DNA from: Chitinophaga sp. XS-30
Lineage (GTDB): Bacteria; Bacteroidota; Bacteroidia; Chitinophagales; Chitinophagaceae
Direction of reading: 5' to 3'
Assembly: GCF_008086345.1 (NCBI RefSeq)
Contig: NZ_CP043006.1
Coordinates: 1,300,032-1,364,031 of the forward strand
Length of the DNA stretch: 64,000 bases
The position numbers were made by a program, and so were the translations under genes. Positions within the stretch are counted from its first letter, which is position 1. The number at the start of each line of letters is the position of its first letter. Below the pieces are notes generated by a model. It was not told the DNA's origin and did not search any database. It was given only the letters and a program-made list of their open reading frames with translations. Below, piece by piece: positions 36,521 to 47,595 of this stretch.

Positions 36521-37240
36521 ATGAAAAAATTGACCGTATTATTAATGGGACTCTTTATGACAGCAACATCTTTCGCCCAGACCACCGACAACAAGCCCCC
36601 GGTGAAGAAGATCGAAGTGAACGGCTCCGCCGAAATGGAGATCACTCCGGACGAGATCTTTGTGAACATTACCCTGCGGGAGTATATGAACAGGAACACC
36701 AAAGTGGCGATCACCACGCTGGAAGCGAAACTGCAAAAGGCCGTGCAGGATGCCGGTATCCGGAAAAGCGATTTCACCATCGAAAATGTATTCGGCTACA
36801 ATTACGACCAGTGGTGGCGTAAAAAGAAGAACGATGAAGACTTCCTGGCGCGTAAGCAATACCGGCTGAAGCTCAACCGGCTGGACAAGATCAATGGTAT
36901 CCTTGCGGCAGTGGATGAAGAAGGTATCGAAGCCGTGAATGTAGCTTCTTATACCCACAGCAAAATGGAGGATTTCCGCAAACAGGTGAAAATGGATGCG
37001 CTGAAAGCAGCCAAAGCAAAAGCGGAATACCTGCTCGGTGCCATCGATGAAAAGATCGGTGGTGTAATAGAGATCCAGGAGTTCAATACAGACCATTACA
37101 GCGATGTGCGCCCGGAAATGGCCAATGTAAGGATGTTCGCCTCCAAGGCTGCCGATGCGGGAGGAGCGCCGGATTCCAACATTGATTTTAAAACGATCAA
37201 GATCCGCGCAGAAGTAAAAGCGGTGTTCGGCATAAAATAG
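36521..37240 (+). CDS. SIMPL (DUF541) periplasmic protein
   Basis: 239 residues with signal peptide (MKKLTVLLMGLFMTATSFAQ) and one SIMPL domain: IEVNGSAEMEITPDEIFVNITL at the start and the DALKAAKAKAEYLLGAI segment, which is diagnostic. SIMPL proteins (such as YggE) are periplasmic or outer-membrane-facing, with unclear biochemical role and links to oxidative stress. Start ATG 36521; an earlier in-frame TTG at 36500 would add seven residues before the signal peptide. Closed by a terminator at 37259-37292. Confidence 0.92.
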   Translation: MKKLTVLLMGLFMTATSFAQTTDNKPPVKKIEVNGSAEMEITPDEIFVNITLREYMNRNTKVAITTLEAKLQKAVQDAGIRKSDFTIENVFGYNYDQWWRKKKNDEDFLARKQYRLKLNRLDKINGILAAVDEEGIEAVNVASYTHSKMEDFRKQVKMDALKAAKAKAEYLLGAIDEKIGGVIEIQEFNTDHYSDVRPEMANVRMFASKAADAGGAPDSNIDFKTIKIRAEVKAVFGIK

Positions 37241-37258
37241 TGCGGAAGAAAGGAATAG

Positions 37259-37292
37259 AAAGAGGGTGTATCCGATGCGGTACACCCTCTTT
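37259..37292 (+). terminator. terminator of the SIMPL gene
   Basis: 12-bp perfect stem AAAGAGGGTGTA / TACACCCTCTTT with a 10-base loop; the T-tract is short. Confidence 0.75.
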
Positions 37293-37447
37293 GCGTTTGC
37301 AGTGGTGGCCATGGGCAGAAGCCGCGTGGCCGTTGAATGCCGTTAATGCTGTCTTAAGTTGTCTGTTTTTTCCGGTTGGCTCGCCGTAGCTCGCTGACCG
37401 GAATTTTCGTCATAGGTAAAGGGATAAATAGGACAACAGTTGTAAGG

Positions 37448-37948
37448 TTATTTCAATGTCAATACGGATACTTCAAATTTGCCCTCCGAGACCGTTTTGC
37501 TCAGCGAAGGATCATCATCGCTGATGATCACACCGGAAAAAGTGCCTTTCGCCCGGGTCTCCGAGATCGTTTCGAGCTGAATGCTCGCGGCGGCGCCCTC
37601 ACTGATATTATCGGCAGAATAGATGCCTGCGTACAGGTTGCGCGACCAGGCAATGGAATTCAAAGCCTCGTCACTCAGGGAATAGGTGCCGGTTTTCAGT
37701 TGTTTGTCAGGAAAGATCACGTTAACGGTGACCATGTTGTTCTGCGCCGTCAGGCCGGAAATGACCAGGAAAGCGCCGGTTTCTGCGGTATCATGGAGGG
37801 TGGCCGTCAGTTGCCGGGTGACCGTATAAAGCGTATCATTCACCTTCAGGGAGAAGGAACCGGCAGCGGTGTTCTTCTCTTTCTCGCAGCTAAAGAACAA
37901 ACCGGTAACCAGGAGGCCAAGGGCCAGGGTAAGGTGATTACATTTCAT
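37448..37948 (-). CDS. lipoprotein of unknown function
   Basis: 166 residues. Signal peptide MKCNHLTLALGLLVTGLFFSC ends in lipobox FFSC; the mature part begins EKEKNTAAGSFSLKVNDTLYTVT and looks like a beta-sandwich (alternating hydrophobic strands, no Cys). It resembles the small 'DUF6252/lipocalin-like' surface lipoproteins of the phylum only in general character, so no function is given. It lies alone between the SIMPL gene and gyrB, with 282 AT-rich bases upstream. Confidence 0.75.
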   Translation of the reverse strand: MKCNHLTLALGLLVTGLFFSCEKEKNTAAGSFSLKVNDTLYTVTRQLTATLHDTAETGAFLVISGLTAQNNMVTVNVIFPDKQLKTGTYSLSDEALNSIAWSRNLYAGIYSADNISEGAAASIQLETISETRAKGTFSGVIISDDDPSLSKTVSEGKFEVSVLTLK

Positions 37949-38173
37949 AGGATAAATAAAAAATTGAGCGATTATATATAGCAATATATAGTTGTCATCA
38001 GAAAAGCCCCCTTTTTAGCGGCCTCCTGGTGCGGTTTTCATACAAGTTTTGATGTTTTTATTGCGGTAACACTGCGGGGTGTTACGTTTGATTGTTTTCG
38101 TGTGCAATATAATCTTTATATATAGATTACAGAAATTTTTTATAGATAAAATTTGATATTTGTATGATCCTGA

Positions 38174-38207
38174 TAAAAAAAGAGCCGTTTCGGTTAGAAA
38201 ACGGCTC
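38174..38207 (-). terminator. terminator of gyrB
   Basis: 10-bp stem AGAGCCGTTT / AAACGGCTCT with a 7-base loop; on the minus strand the stem is followed by a T7-8 run (A-run at 38174-38181). Confidence 0.88.
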
Positions 38208-38230
38208 TTATACTATGACTTTTTGAAATG

Positions 38231-40231
<2,001 letters not shown>

Positions 40232-40256
40232 TTAAACAAATCAGTAGACAATCGTG

Positions 40257-40264
40257 CAAAAATA
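40257..40264 (-). promoter_or_regulatory. TAnnTTTG promoter element for gyrB
   Basis: TATTTTTG on the minus strand in the 144-base gap between the AsmA-like gene and gyrB. Confidence 0.55.
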
Positions 40265-40354
40265 AGCAAAATCAGGCTAATTTCCATGAAAAACAATGCA
40301 TATTTGAGAGGGGTGGATACTATGTGAATAGCGCATAAACAATGGGGTAACACA

Positions 40355-42040
40355 TTACTTTTTTCGTTTACCCATTGACTCCAGCAAAGGGGTGCCCACG
40401 GTCTCTTTTACCCCGGTGAAAATCGTTTTCCAGACCAGGTTGAAGAATGACTTCCGGATATCCCGGCGGAAAACTGGTTTGACCACCCGTACAGCCTCGC
40501 CGGGGGAGGGGTTTTCGTTCTTGATAGCCAGCAGGTTCGCGAAAAGGGATGCCAGCCCCTTCCGGCGTTTGTTCCCCTGTTTATCCTCTTCGTCTTTCAA
40601 CATGCCGATCTTCAGGTTGGAATACAGGAATTTCAATGTGCCGGAAGCGCTTCTTTCATTGCCTTTCATGCTGAATTCCAATTCCCTGATATGCGCTGAA
40701 CGGATCTGGATATTTCCCATTGCTGTGGTCATACCATTTAATTCCTTTCCGTCCATATTATTCAGCTGCCCGGAAACCGCAAAGGCCCCGTTGGTGTCGC
40801 CCAGCGTAAAATCAAAGTGGGCCCGGAGCTTGCCGGTCTGCATCAGGATGGCATGCAGGTCTGCCTTGCAGTGGTTATCTTTCGCCACCGCTGAATCCAC
40901 ATTGGAAATGTTCCGGAAAATGCCGCCGGCATTATGGAACATCACCTTGCCGGTTTCCCCGGTTTCGGCACTGACCTCCGTGTAGGAAATATCCACCCCT
41001 TTGACGTTTATCGAATCTATATGGAGCGGCATCTCCATTTTGTGCAGCAACTGGTTGGGGAATTGCCCCAGTTTGTTGCCCGGAGGCATCGGCAGTTTGC
41101 GGTTACGGTAGGCGTGCAGTTCACCGCCATTGATGTCGATGGCCTTGACGAAGAATTCCTGCCGCTGGAGGAGACTGATGAAGGGAATGCCCTGGAAGCG
41201 CAGTTCCCGGAATGCCAGCTGGAAGCGGTCTTGCTGCGTTTTTATCTGTTTGTCGAAATCAGCCTTGCTATAACGGGGCTCCAGTTTTATCTCTCCTATG
41301 TTCATCTCCCGTGCCACGGCATTGTAGCTGATCTTGTTCACATGCAGCCAGTACAGGCTGTCCGGTGTCCGGTAATCCCACTTATCCAGGGTCAACTCAA
41401 ATTCCCGGGCGTAGAGGAAACGCGCCGGGTCATGCTCACTGATGGAATCTATCTCCACACCCCGGATATTCATGCCCACTCCTTCCAGTTGCGTGATCGC
41501 CCTGCTGCTGTCTTTCCGGATCTGCGTAAAGGTCAGTTTTGTGTCAGCCAGGTCGATCCGCCCCACGCTGAAACTGTTGATATTTTCATGAATGGAGGCA
41601 TACAGGCTTTGCCTTGGCGTGGTATCAACGCTCCGCAGGTCATCTATGATGGTGATCTCCGGATCTTTAACCACAATAGCCTTCACATCCACCTTTTTAC
41701 CCAGAAAATACCGGAGAACGTTCATTCCGCTGATCTGCAAATGGCTCATTGTGGCATTATACACCGTGGATGGGGCGCGTTGTTCAGCTACCATACGGGC
41801 GTACACGGCACTGTCCGGCAAAAGCACCACATTTTCAATGCCCATGCTGCCGGTCAGCAGGTTAAGACTGATCTCCCGGTAGGCAAGGGTATAAAGGCTG
41901 TCGGAGCTTTCTTTTACAGAACGGCTCAGCTGTTTGTCCAATATCCCTTTCCAGTGAACGCTCAGATACCATGCAGTACCAAGTATAAGGACTATTAATA
42001 TAGCCAGTGACATGAGTATGATCTTCCAGATACGTTTCAT
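40355..42040 (-). CDS. AsmA-like (DUF748-type) envelope protein
   Basis: 561 residues. One N-terminal membrane helix (IWKIILMSLAILIVLILGTAWYL, about 4-26) followed by a long beta-rich periplasmic region in which short motifs recur (VKAIVVKDPEITIIDDL; IHENINSFSVGRIDLADTKL; DSINVKGVDISYTEVS), as in AsmA/DUF748/TamB-like proteins that form hydrophobic grooves for lipid transport. It ends in a basic KRKK tail. The family assignment rests on architecture and pattern, not on a clear motif. It lies before gyrB on the same strand, but gyrB has its own promoter. Confidence 0.7.
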   Translation of the reverse strand: MKRIWKIILMSLAILIVLILGTAWYLSVHWKGILDKQLSRSVKESSDSLYTLAYREISLNLLTGSMGIENVVLLPDSAVYARMVAEQRAPSTVYNATMSHLQISGMNVLRYFLGKKVDVKAIVVKDPEITIIDDLRSVDTTPRQSLYASIHENINSFSVGRIDLADTKLTFTQIRKDSSRAITQLEGVGMNIRGVEIDSISEHDPARFLYAREFELTLDKWDYRTPDSLYWLHVNKISYNAVAREMNIGEIKLEPRYSKADFDKQIKTQQDRFQLAFRELRFQGIPFISLLQRQEFFVKAIDINGGELHAYRNRKLPMPPGNKLGQFPNQLLHKMEMPLHIDSINVKGVDISYTEVSAETGETGKVMFHNAGGIFRNISNVDSAVAKDNHCKADLHAILMQTGKLRAHFDFTLGDTNGAFAVSGQLNNMDGKELNGMTTAMGNIQIRSAHIRELEFSMKGNERSASGTLKFLYSNLKIGMLKDEEDKQGNKRRKGLASLFANLLAIKNENPSPGEAVRVVKPVFRRDIRKSFFNLVWKTIFTGVKETVGTPLLESMGKRKK

Positions 42041-42136
42041 TATGGACGGTTGTTGCTAAATCTGTACCAAATCAGCTGTTTGGGGGCTGAATTGTAAGGT
42101 GTTTGTAAAACTGGTAATATTATAACAACGATTCAT

Positions 42137-42144
42137 TAGTTTTG
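42137..42144 (+). promoter_or_regulatory. TAnnTTTG promoter element for AraC gene
   Basis: TAGTTTTG, 11 bases before the ATG at 42156. It overlaps a GTG that could otherwise be read as a start, favouring the ATG. Confidence 0.6.
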
Positions 42145-42155
42145 TGTGGCTTTAC

Positions 42156-43082
42156 ATGAAAGAAGTACAGGAAATATTATCAATTGCGATCCCGCAACCA
42201 GCGTTGAGCGACCAGCTGCAACTTGCCGAAACGGCCAGTGTGTCAGTGCCCGACTGTCTGGATTACAGCCTGCAGCGCTACGTCTTCGAGCGTCCCCTGC
42301 CGGTGGAGGATGTGGCAATGGTGGTATACCAGCCCGCAAAACGTGGACAAACGGCAGCGATAGAGCTGCGTTACTGCGTGGCGGGGAACAAGTATTGCAA
42401 GAATCCCAACTGCACGGACGAGGTATGCGCGGGAGGCCATAAAAAGAATGATTGTAATAATAAGCTGCCATCTGTGGATATGATCACGGTGCGTTTTCAG
42501 CCGGCTTTTATTCAATCGCTCCAGAAAGGGAACTCCTCCTCCACAATTTTCGAAATGCAGTCCAGAAAGCCTTTTGTGAAAACCATTCAGCTCTGTACCA
42601 AATCGAAAGCGGTGCTGGAGCAGATGGTGCATAACAACTATGAAGGTGTGCTGCGGAATATCTTTCTGCAAAGCAAGTCCCTTGAACTGCTCCTGTTCAG
42701 CTCCGATCAATTCATCCAGAATGATCCTGATGAACGTTATGGTTGCCGTTTCCTCACCCAGATGGAAGATCGCGGGAAGATCGAGAAAGCCAGAAGCATC
42801 CTTTTGGAGCAGCTGGATGCACCGATCACCATCCGGGAGCTGGCCCGCCGGGTAGCGATGAACGAATGTTACCTGAAAAAAGGTTTCAAAGCGATGTTCG
42901 GTACTACCATCTATGATTATTTCCAGAAAGAAAGAATGGAAAAAGCGAAAGGCCTGTTATACGAAAAAGGGCTCTCCGTTTCTGAAGTGGCCATCATGAT
43001 GGGGTATTCCTGTATTTCCCACTTTTCCACGGCTTTCAAAAAACATACAGGCCTTAAGCCATGTGAATTATTGCTCCGCTAA
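42156..43082 (+). CDS. AraC-family regulator with N-terminal cysteine cluster
   Basis: 308 residues. The C-terminal about 100 residues are the AraC double HTH (APITIRELARRVAMNECYLKKGFKAMFGTTIYDYF, then VSEVAIMMGYSCISHFSTAFKKHTG). The N-terminal part has no cupin motif that I can see but holds a cluster of five cysteines, C74, C81, C86, C91 and C100 (in YCVAGNKYCKNPNCTDEVC and following HKKNDC), with a His between. This could bind a metal or Fe-S cluster and resembles PchR-like regulators only in the DNA-binding part. The ATG at 42156 follows a good promoter; GTG 42144 overlaps it. Confidence 0.88.
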   Translation: MKEVQEILSIAIPQPALSDQLQLAETASVSVPDCLDYSLQRYVFERPLPVEDVAMVVYQPAKRGQTAAIELRYCVAGNKYCKNPNCTDEVCAGGHKKNDCNNKLPSVDMITVRFQPAFIQSLQKGNSSSTIFEMQSRKPFVKTIQLCTKSKAVLEQMVHNNYEGVLRNIFLQSKSLELLLFSSDQFIQNDPDERYGCRFLTQMEDRGKIEKARSILLEQLDAPITIRELARRVAMNECYLKKGFKAMFGTTIYDYFQKERMEKAKGLLYEKGLSVSEVAIMMGYSCISHFSTAFKKHTGLKPCELLLR

Positions 43083-43374
43083 ACGAGCCGTGACGTTGCG
43101 TTTCCCCGTTTCTTCCCAAGTTGCACGATACATTTTCCCTTTACGATCATTTGTTTTCCCGATTTCGAAAGCCATTTCATGGTGTTTGCCTTTTCTTTGT
43201 GCTACGATCATTGGATGTTTATCCGCGGGTCCTTATAAGCTTCCTTATCAGATTTGACCTAAGGAAAAGCTTGCAGACGATAGTAAAGCCATTATAAAGC
43301 AGTACCTATCAAACACCACTTGACCTTAAGAGCGGGGACTGCGAGTCAGTAAGTTTTTCCACCGTAATTTGCAT

Positions 43375-43405
43375 AAAGCCGTTACTTTTCAAGTAGCGGC
43401 TTTTT
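43375..43405 (+). terminator. strong rho-independent terminator
   Basis: 13-bp stem AAAGCCGTTACTT / AAGTAGCGGCTTT (one G-T pair), loop TTC, then T5. It lies far from any called gene end. Confidence 0.85.
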
Positions 43406-43490
43406 CGGTTTTTGAACACAGCAAGCGCGTGTTCGGAACCCATGTTAAAATAACATCACTTTTGGCTAATTTTGTTCATTTCAAACAAAA

Positions 43491-43517
43491 GAAAAACCCC
43501 GCCCAAAAGAGCAGGGT
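43491..43517 (-). terminator. terminator of the PepSY-like gene
   Basis: On the minus strand a 7-bp stem ACCCTGC / GCGGGGT (one T-G pair) is followed by T5; 55 bases after the stop codon. Confidence 0.7.
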
Positions 43518-43571
43518 CTGTCCTATTTATCCCTATACCTATGAAATACTTAATTAAATTTCTTTTATTTT

Positions 43572-44036
43572 CTACTCAACAATAGTGCCAATATCATTCA
43601 AAAGTACAGTTTTGGCAGCTCCGTTGTCGTCAATGTTTACCTTATAATAAGCCGCTACATCAGCCCTTTCTATCTTCCATCCATCTTTAACAACGGCGGA
43701 AGGATATTTGTTCTGTAAAGTACCCAAAACTGATTCGGGCAGATTATTGCTTGCATATTCGCTGCGGGTAGCGACCCAGGTACCTTCGGTACTATATTCT
43801 ACTGCAGTTTTTACTCCTTCCTGCTCAAAAGCTGCGATCCAGTTGCCTGATGCAGTCTTTTTCCAGGACGCGTCAGCTTTCCCTGTGAATTGCGCGTTCT
43901 GTTGGAAAGCTTCTTTCACAGCGGCCGGAGCCTCTACTTTTTTTGCAGCGGATTTGGTCTTAGATGATTTTTTTTGCGAAAATGCTACGCCGGAAGAAAA
44001 TATAGCAGCGCATATGATTAACGTTACTTTTTTCAT
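43572..44036 (-). CDS. secreted PepSY-like (BLIP-fold) protein
   Basis: 154 residues with signal peptide (MKKVTLIICAAIFSSGVAFSQ), a basic linker (KKSSKTKSAAKKVEAP) and about 115 residues in the pattern of PepSY-like/DUF2874 proteins: VKEAFQQNAQFTGKADASWKKTASGNWIAAFEQEG, then YSTEGTWVATRSEY and LQNKYPSAVVKDGWKIERADVAAYYKVNI. The conserved Trp and the K-YP element support the assignment. These proteins are thought to bind peptides or inhibit enzymes; target unknown. Confidence 0.82.
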   Translation of the reverse strand: MKKVTLIICAAIFSSGVAFSQKKSSKTKSAAKKVEAPAAVKEAFQQNAQFTGKADASWKKTASGNWIAAFEQEGVKTAVEYSTEGTWVATRSEYASNNLPESVLGTLQNKYPSAVVKDGWKIERADVAAYYKVNIDDNGAAKTVLLNDIGTIVE

Positions 44037-44210
44037 AAAAGATATGGTTTACTGCGTTGTGATCTTTTTCCAATCTAACCAAGAACAATGCCAAAAACGC
44101 AAAGAAAGTATAGTTTATTGTAAATTAATTAATTTTTGGTTGAATTTATTCAACAAACCTGTTATTTTTTATGAGCGGTAAGGCCACTCATAATCCTCCC
44201 TGTATTTTCG

Positions 44211-44218
44211 TAACTTTG
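44211..44218 (+). promoter_or_regulatory. TAnnTTTG promoter element for ileS
   Basis: TAACTTTG, 46 bases before the ileS ATG. Confidence 0.6.
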
Positions 44219-44246
44219 CACGATTTTAAATACCGTCAATAACAAT

Positions 44247-44256
44247 AAAGGAGAGG
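44247..44256 (+). promoter_or_regulatory. strong Shine-Dalgarno sequence of ileS
   Basis: AAAGGAGAGG ends 8 bases before ATG 44265, an unusually good ribosome site for this genome; it decides for ATG 44265 over the TTG at 44259. Confidence 0.75.
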
Positions 44257-44264
44257 AATTGTTT

Positions 44265-47200
44265 ATGTCCAGCAAATATCAGGAATATAATCAGTTGAAC
44301 TTGCCACAGATAGAACAGGATATACTGCAAGCGTGGGAAGAGCACCAGATTTTTGAAAAAAGTGTATCGATCCGCGAGGGCGCTGCGCCTTTTGTATTCT
44401 ATGAAGGGCCTCCCAGTGCCAATGGGTTGCCGGGCATTCACCACGTAATTTCCCGCGCCTTGAAGGATCTCGTCTGCCGTTACAAAACGATGCAGGGGTT
44501 TCAGGTAAAACGTAAAAGCGGCTGGGATACCCACGGCCTGCCGGTGGAACTTGGTGTGGAAAAAGCGCTGGGCATTACAAAGGAAGATATCGGTAAAAAG
44601 ATCTCCATTGCTGAATATAATGATACATGCCGCAGAGAGGTATTGAAATATAAGGACCGCTGGGAGGAACTGACCCGTAAAATGGGGTACTGGGTAGACC
44701 TGGAACGGCCTTATATCACCTTTGATAATAATTATATTGAAAGCCTCTGGTGGTGTCTGCAACAGCTGTATAAAAAAGGCCTGCTGTACAAAAGCGTCAG
44801 CATTCAGCCGTATTCACCCGCAGCGGGTACCGGCCTCAGTTCTCATGAACTGAATCAGCCCGGTACATATAAAGACGTTAAAGACACTACGGTGGTAGCC
44901 ATGTTCAAAGCCATTGACGCTGAGAACTCCAGGTTCCTGTTTGATGCCGCCGGCTCTGATCAGGTGTTTTTCCTGGCATGGACCACCACGCCCTGGACCC
45001 TCCCGTCCAACCTGGGGCTGACCGTTGGCGCCAATATCGAATACCAGTTGATTAAAACATTCAATCCCTATACCAGCCTGCCCATCAACGTTATTGTGGC
45101 AAAAGACCTGGCGGGCAAATATTTCAAAGCGGAAGGGGAAAATGCTGATTTTGAAGCCTGGAAACCGGAGGATAAAGTCCTGCCCTGGAAAATCCTGACC
45201 GCTTTTAAAGGAAGCCAGCTGGAGAATATCCGTTATGAACAGCTGCTGCCCTATGCCCAACCCGAGGAAGGAGACCCGTTCCGGGTATTGCTGGGAGATT
45301 TCGTGACCACCGAGGATGGTACCGGCATCGTGCATACAGCACCTGCCTTCGGCGCGGACGATAACCGTGTCGGTAAAAAATATGGCATCGGCATACTGAC
45401 GCTGGTGGACCGGCAGGGCAAGTTCCTGGATAATGTGGGCGAGTTCGCCGGCCGTTATGTGAAGGATTACAAGAATGATCCGGCGTATAAGGACGTGGAT
45501 GTGGACATTGCCGTCAAACTGAAAAAAGAGAACCGCGCCTTCAAAGTCGAAAAATACGAACACACCTACCCGCATTGCTGGCGTACGGACAAACCGGTAT
45601 TATACTATCCCCTCGATGCCTGGTTCATCAAAACAACGGCAGTAAAAGACCGGATGGTGGAATTGAACAAGACCATCAACTGGAAACCGGCGGCTACCGG
45701 TACCGGTCGTTTCGGGAACTGGCTGGAGAATATGGTGGATTGGAACCTGAGCCGGAGCCGTTATTGGGGAACCCCATTGCCGATCTGGCGTACAGAAGAC
45801 GGCAGCGAAGAGATCTGCATCGGCAGTATTGCCGAACTGAATGCCGGCATACGTCTCGCTAATGAAGTGCTGGGCGGGGATGTGAATAAGCATTACCTGC
45901 ATGAAGGCATACTGGACCTGCATAAACCGTATGTGGATGATATCATACTCGTTAGCTCCACCGGCAAGCCCATGCGCCGTGAGCCTGACCTGATCGACGT
46001 ATGGTTCGACAGCGGAGCGATGCCGGTAGCGCAATGGCACTACCCGTTCGAGAACAAGGAAATGATCGACAACGGATCTGCCTTCCCCGCTGATTTCATT
46101 GCGGAGGGGGTGGACCAGACCCGGGGGTGGTTCTATACGCTGCATGCCCTGGCCGTGATGCTGTTTGACAGCGTAGCTTACAAAACCGTTGTTTCCAACG
46201 GCCTGGTGCTGGACAAGAACGGCAACAAGATGAGCAAACGCCTTGGCAATGTGGTGGACCCGTTTGCCACCATCAACCAGTTCGGCGCCGACGCCACCCG
46301 CTGGTACCTCATAACCAATGCATCTCCATGGGATAGTATGAAGTTCGATCTGGACGGGATCAGGGAGGTGCAGCGCAAATTATTCGGTACATTATATAAT
46401 ACGTATAACTTCTTTGCGATGTACGCCAACCTGGACGATTTCCGGTTCAGGGAAACATACATTCCGCTGGATCAGCGCCCGGAGATCGACCGCTGGATCA
46501 TTTCACTGCTGAATACCCTCGTGAAACAAGTGGGCAGCAGTCTGGATGATTATGAACCCACCCAGGCCGGCCGTGCTGTGCAGGAATTTGTGGACGAGCA
46601 CCTGAGCAACTGGTATGTAAGGCTTTGCCGCCGCCGGTTTTGGAAAGGGGAATATGAGCTTGACAAGATCAGTGCTTATCAGACCTTATATGAGTGCCTT
46701 GAGAAGATCGCGCAGTTGATGGCCCCCGTTTCTCCATTCTTTACAGACTGGTTGTACCGGAACCTGAATACAGTGAGCGGTCGCCGCGAGGCAGCCTCTG
46801 TTCACCTGACGGATTTTCCGGTGGCTGACGAAAAAGCAATTGACAGGGGCCTGGAAGAACGGATGCAGCTGGCGCAGGATGTTTCCTCACTGGTGCTGTC
46901 TCTCCGGAAGAAAACCAATAACAAGGTGCGGCAGCCTCTTCAGAAGGTATTGATACCGGTGCTGGACCCGCATATGCAGACTCAACTCTCGTTAGTGGAG
47001 CATTTGGTAAAAAGCGAAGTGAATGTAAAAAGTATTGAGTATCTTACGGAAACGGAAGGTTTCATCAAGAAAAAGATTAAGCCAAATTACAAAACGCTGG
47101 GCAGCAGGATGGGAGCGAAGATGAAAGCGGTTGCCAGTGCGATCAGCGGTTTTTCCCAGCATGACATTGCTACGCTTGAAAAGGACGGGGAATTTGGCTT

Positions 47201-47591
47201 AATAATTGATAATGAGCGTATTCCGATTTCATTATCCGATGTCGAGATCATTTCTGAAGATATTCCCGGGTGGACGGTAGCCAACAAAGGTGCGCTGACG
47301 GTGGCCCTGGATATTACAATCACTCCTGCGTTACTGGATGAGGGCAATGCCCGTGAGCTGGTTAACCGGATCCAGAAGATACGGAAAGACAGTGGTTTTG
47401 AGCTAACTGACCGGATTGCTGTAAAAGTGCAGGAGGTTGATGGCCTGAAGTCGGCGATAATTAACTTTAATGACTATATTTGCACGGAAATTTTGGCAGA
47501 TAGCCTGGATGTGGTGACGCAATTACAGGAAGGCATTGAAGTAGAAGTTAACGATCTTAAGTTCAACGTATTAGTTAACAAAAAAAGCTAA
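44265..47591 (+). CDS. ileS: isoleucyl-tRNA synthetase
   Basis: 1108-residue class I synthetase. The HIGH-type motif is PPSANGLPGIHH (49-60), the CP1 editing domain contains WTTTPWTLPSNLGLTV, and the KMSKR motif is in NGNKMSKRLGN. The NRKSGWDTHGLPVE-like stretch and the C-terminal helical anticodon-binding domain are normal. The GIHH form and length above 1000 residues place it in the large eukaryote-like (IleRS2) group, often less sensitive to mupirocin; that property is an inference from the group. Start ATG 44265 follows a strong Shine-Dalgarno. The traR gene follows 4 bases later. Confidence 0.96.
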   Translation: MSSKYQEYNQLNLPQIEQDILQAWEEHQIFEKSVSIREGAAPFVFYEGPPSANGLPGIHHVISRALKDLVCRYKTMQGFQVKRKSGWDTHGLPVELGVEKALGITKEDIGKKISIAEYNDTCRREVLKYKDRWEELTRKMGYWVDLERPYITFDNNYIESLWWCLQQLYKKGLLYKSVSIQPYSPAAGTGLSSHELNQPGTYKDVKDTTVVAMFKAIDAENSRFLFDAAGSDQVFFLAWTTTPWTLPSNLGLTVGANIEYQLIKTFNPYTSLPINVIVAKDLAGKYFKAEGENADFEAWKPEDKVLPWKILTAFKGSQLENIRYEQLLPYAQPEEGDPFRVLLGDFVTTEDGTGIVHTAPAFGADDNRVGKKYGIGILTLVDRQGKFLDNVGEFAGRYVKDYKNDPAYKDVDVDIAVKLKKENRAFKVEKYEHTYPHCWRTDKPVLYYPLDAWFIKTTAVKDRMVELNKTINWKPAATGTGRFGNWLENMVDWNLSRSRYWGTPLPIWRTEDGSEEICIGSIAELNAGIRLANEVLGGDVNKHYLHEGILDLHKPYVDDIILVSSTGKPMRREPDLIDVWFDSGAMPVAQWHYPFENKEMIDNGSAFPADFIAEGVDQTRGWFYTLHALAVMLFDSVAYKTVVSNGLVLDKNGNKMSKRLGNVVDPFATINQFGADATRWYLITNASPWDSMKFDLDGIREVQRKLFGTLYNTYNFFAMYANLDDFRFRETYIPLDQRPEIDRWIISLLNTLVKQVGSSLDDYEPTQAGRAVQEFVDEHLSNWYVRLCRRRFWKGEYELDKISAYQTLYECLEKIAQLMAPVSPFFTDWLYRNLNTVSGRREAASVHLTDFPVADEKAIDRGLEERMQLAQDVSSLVLSLRKKTNNKVRQPLQKVLIPVLDPHMQTQLSLVEHLVKSEVNVKSIEYLTETEGFIKKKIKPNYKTLGSRMGAKMKAVASAISGFSQHDIATLEKDGEFGLIIDNERIPISLSDVEIISEDIPGWTVANKGALTVALDITITPALLDEGNARELVNRIQKIRKDSGFELTDRIAVKVQEVDGLKSAIINFNDYICTEILADSLDVVTQLQEGIEVEVNDLKFNVLVNKKS

Positions 47592-47595
47592 TCCC

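Larger units (their letters stand above)
43083..43571. other. long intergenic region with two terminators
   Basis: 489 bases between the AraC gene and the convergent PepSY-like gene. No convincing protein was seen. It holds a strong plus-strand hairpin terminator at 43375-43405 about 290 bases after the AraC stop and a minus-strand one at 43491-43517. The stretch 43083-43374 is either a long 3' leader-out of the AraC mRNA or an untracked small RNA. Confidence 0.5.

Noticed and set aside
43063-43257. 64-residue frame after the AraC gene
   Set aside because: It overlaps the AraC end, has no start context and no resemblance to a family.
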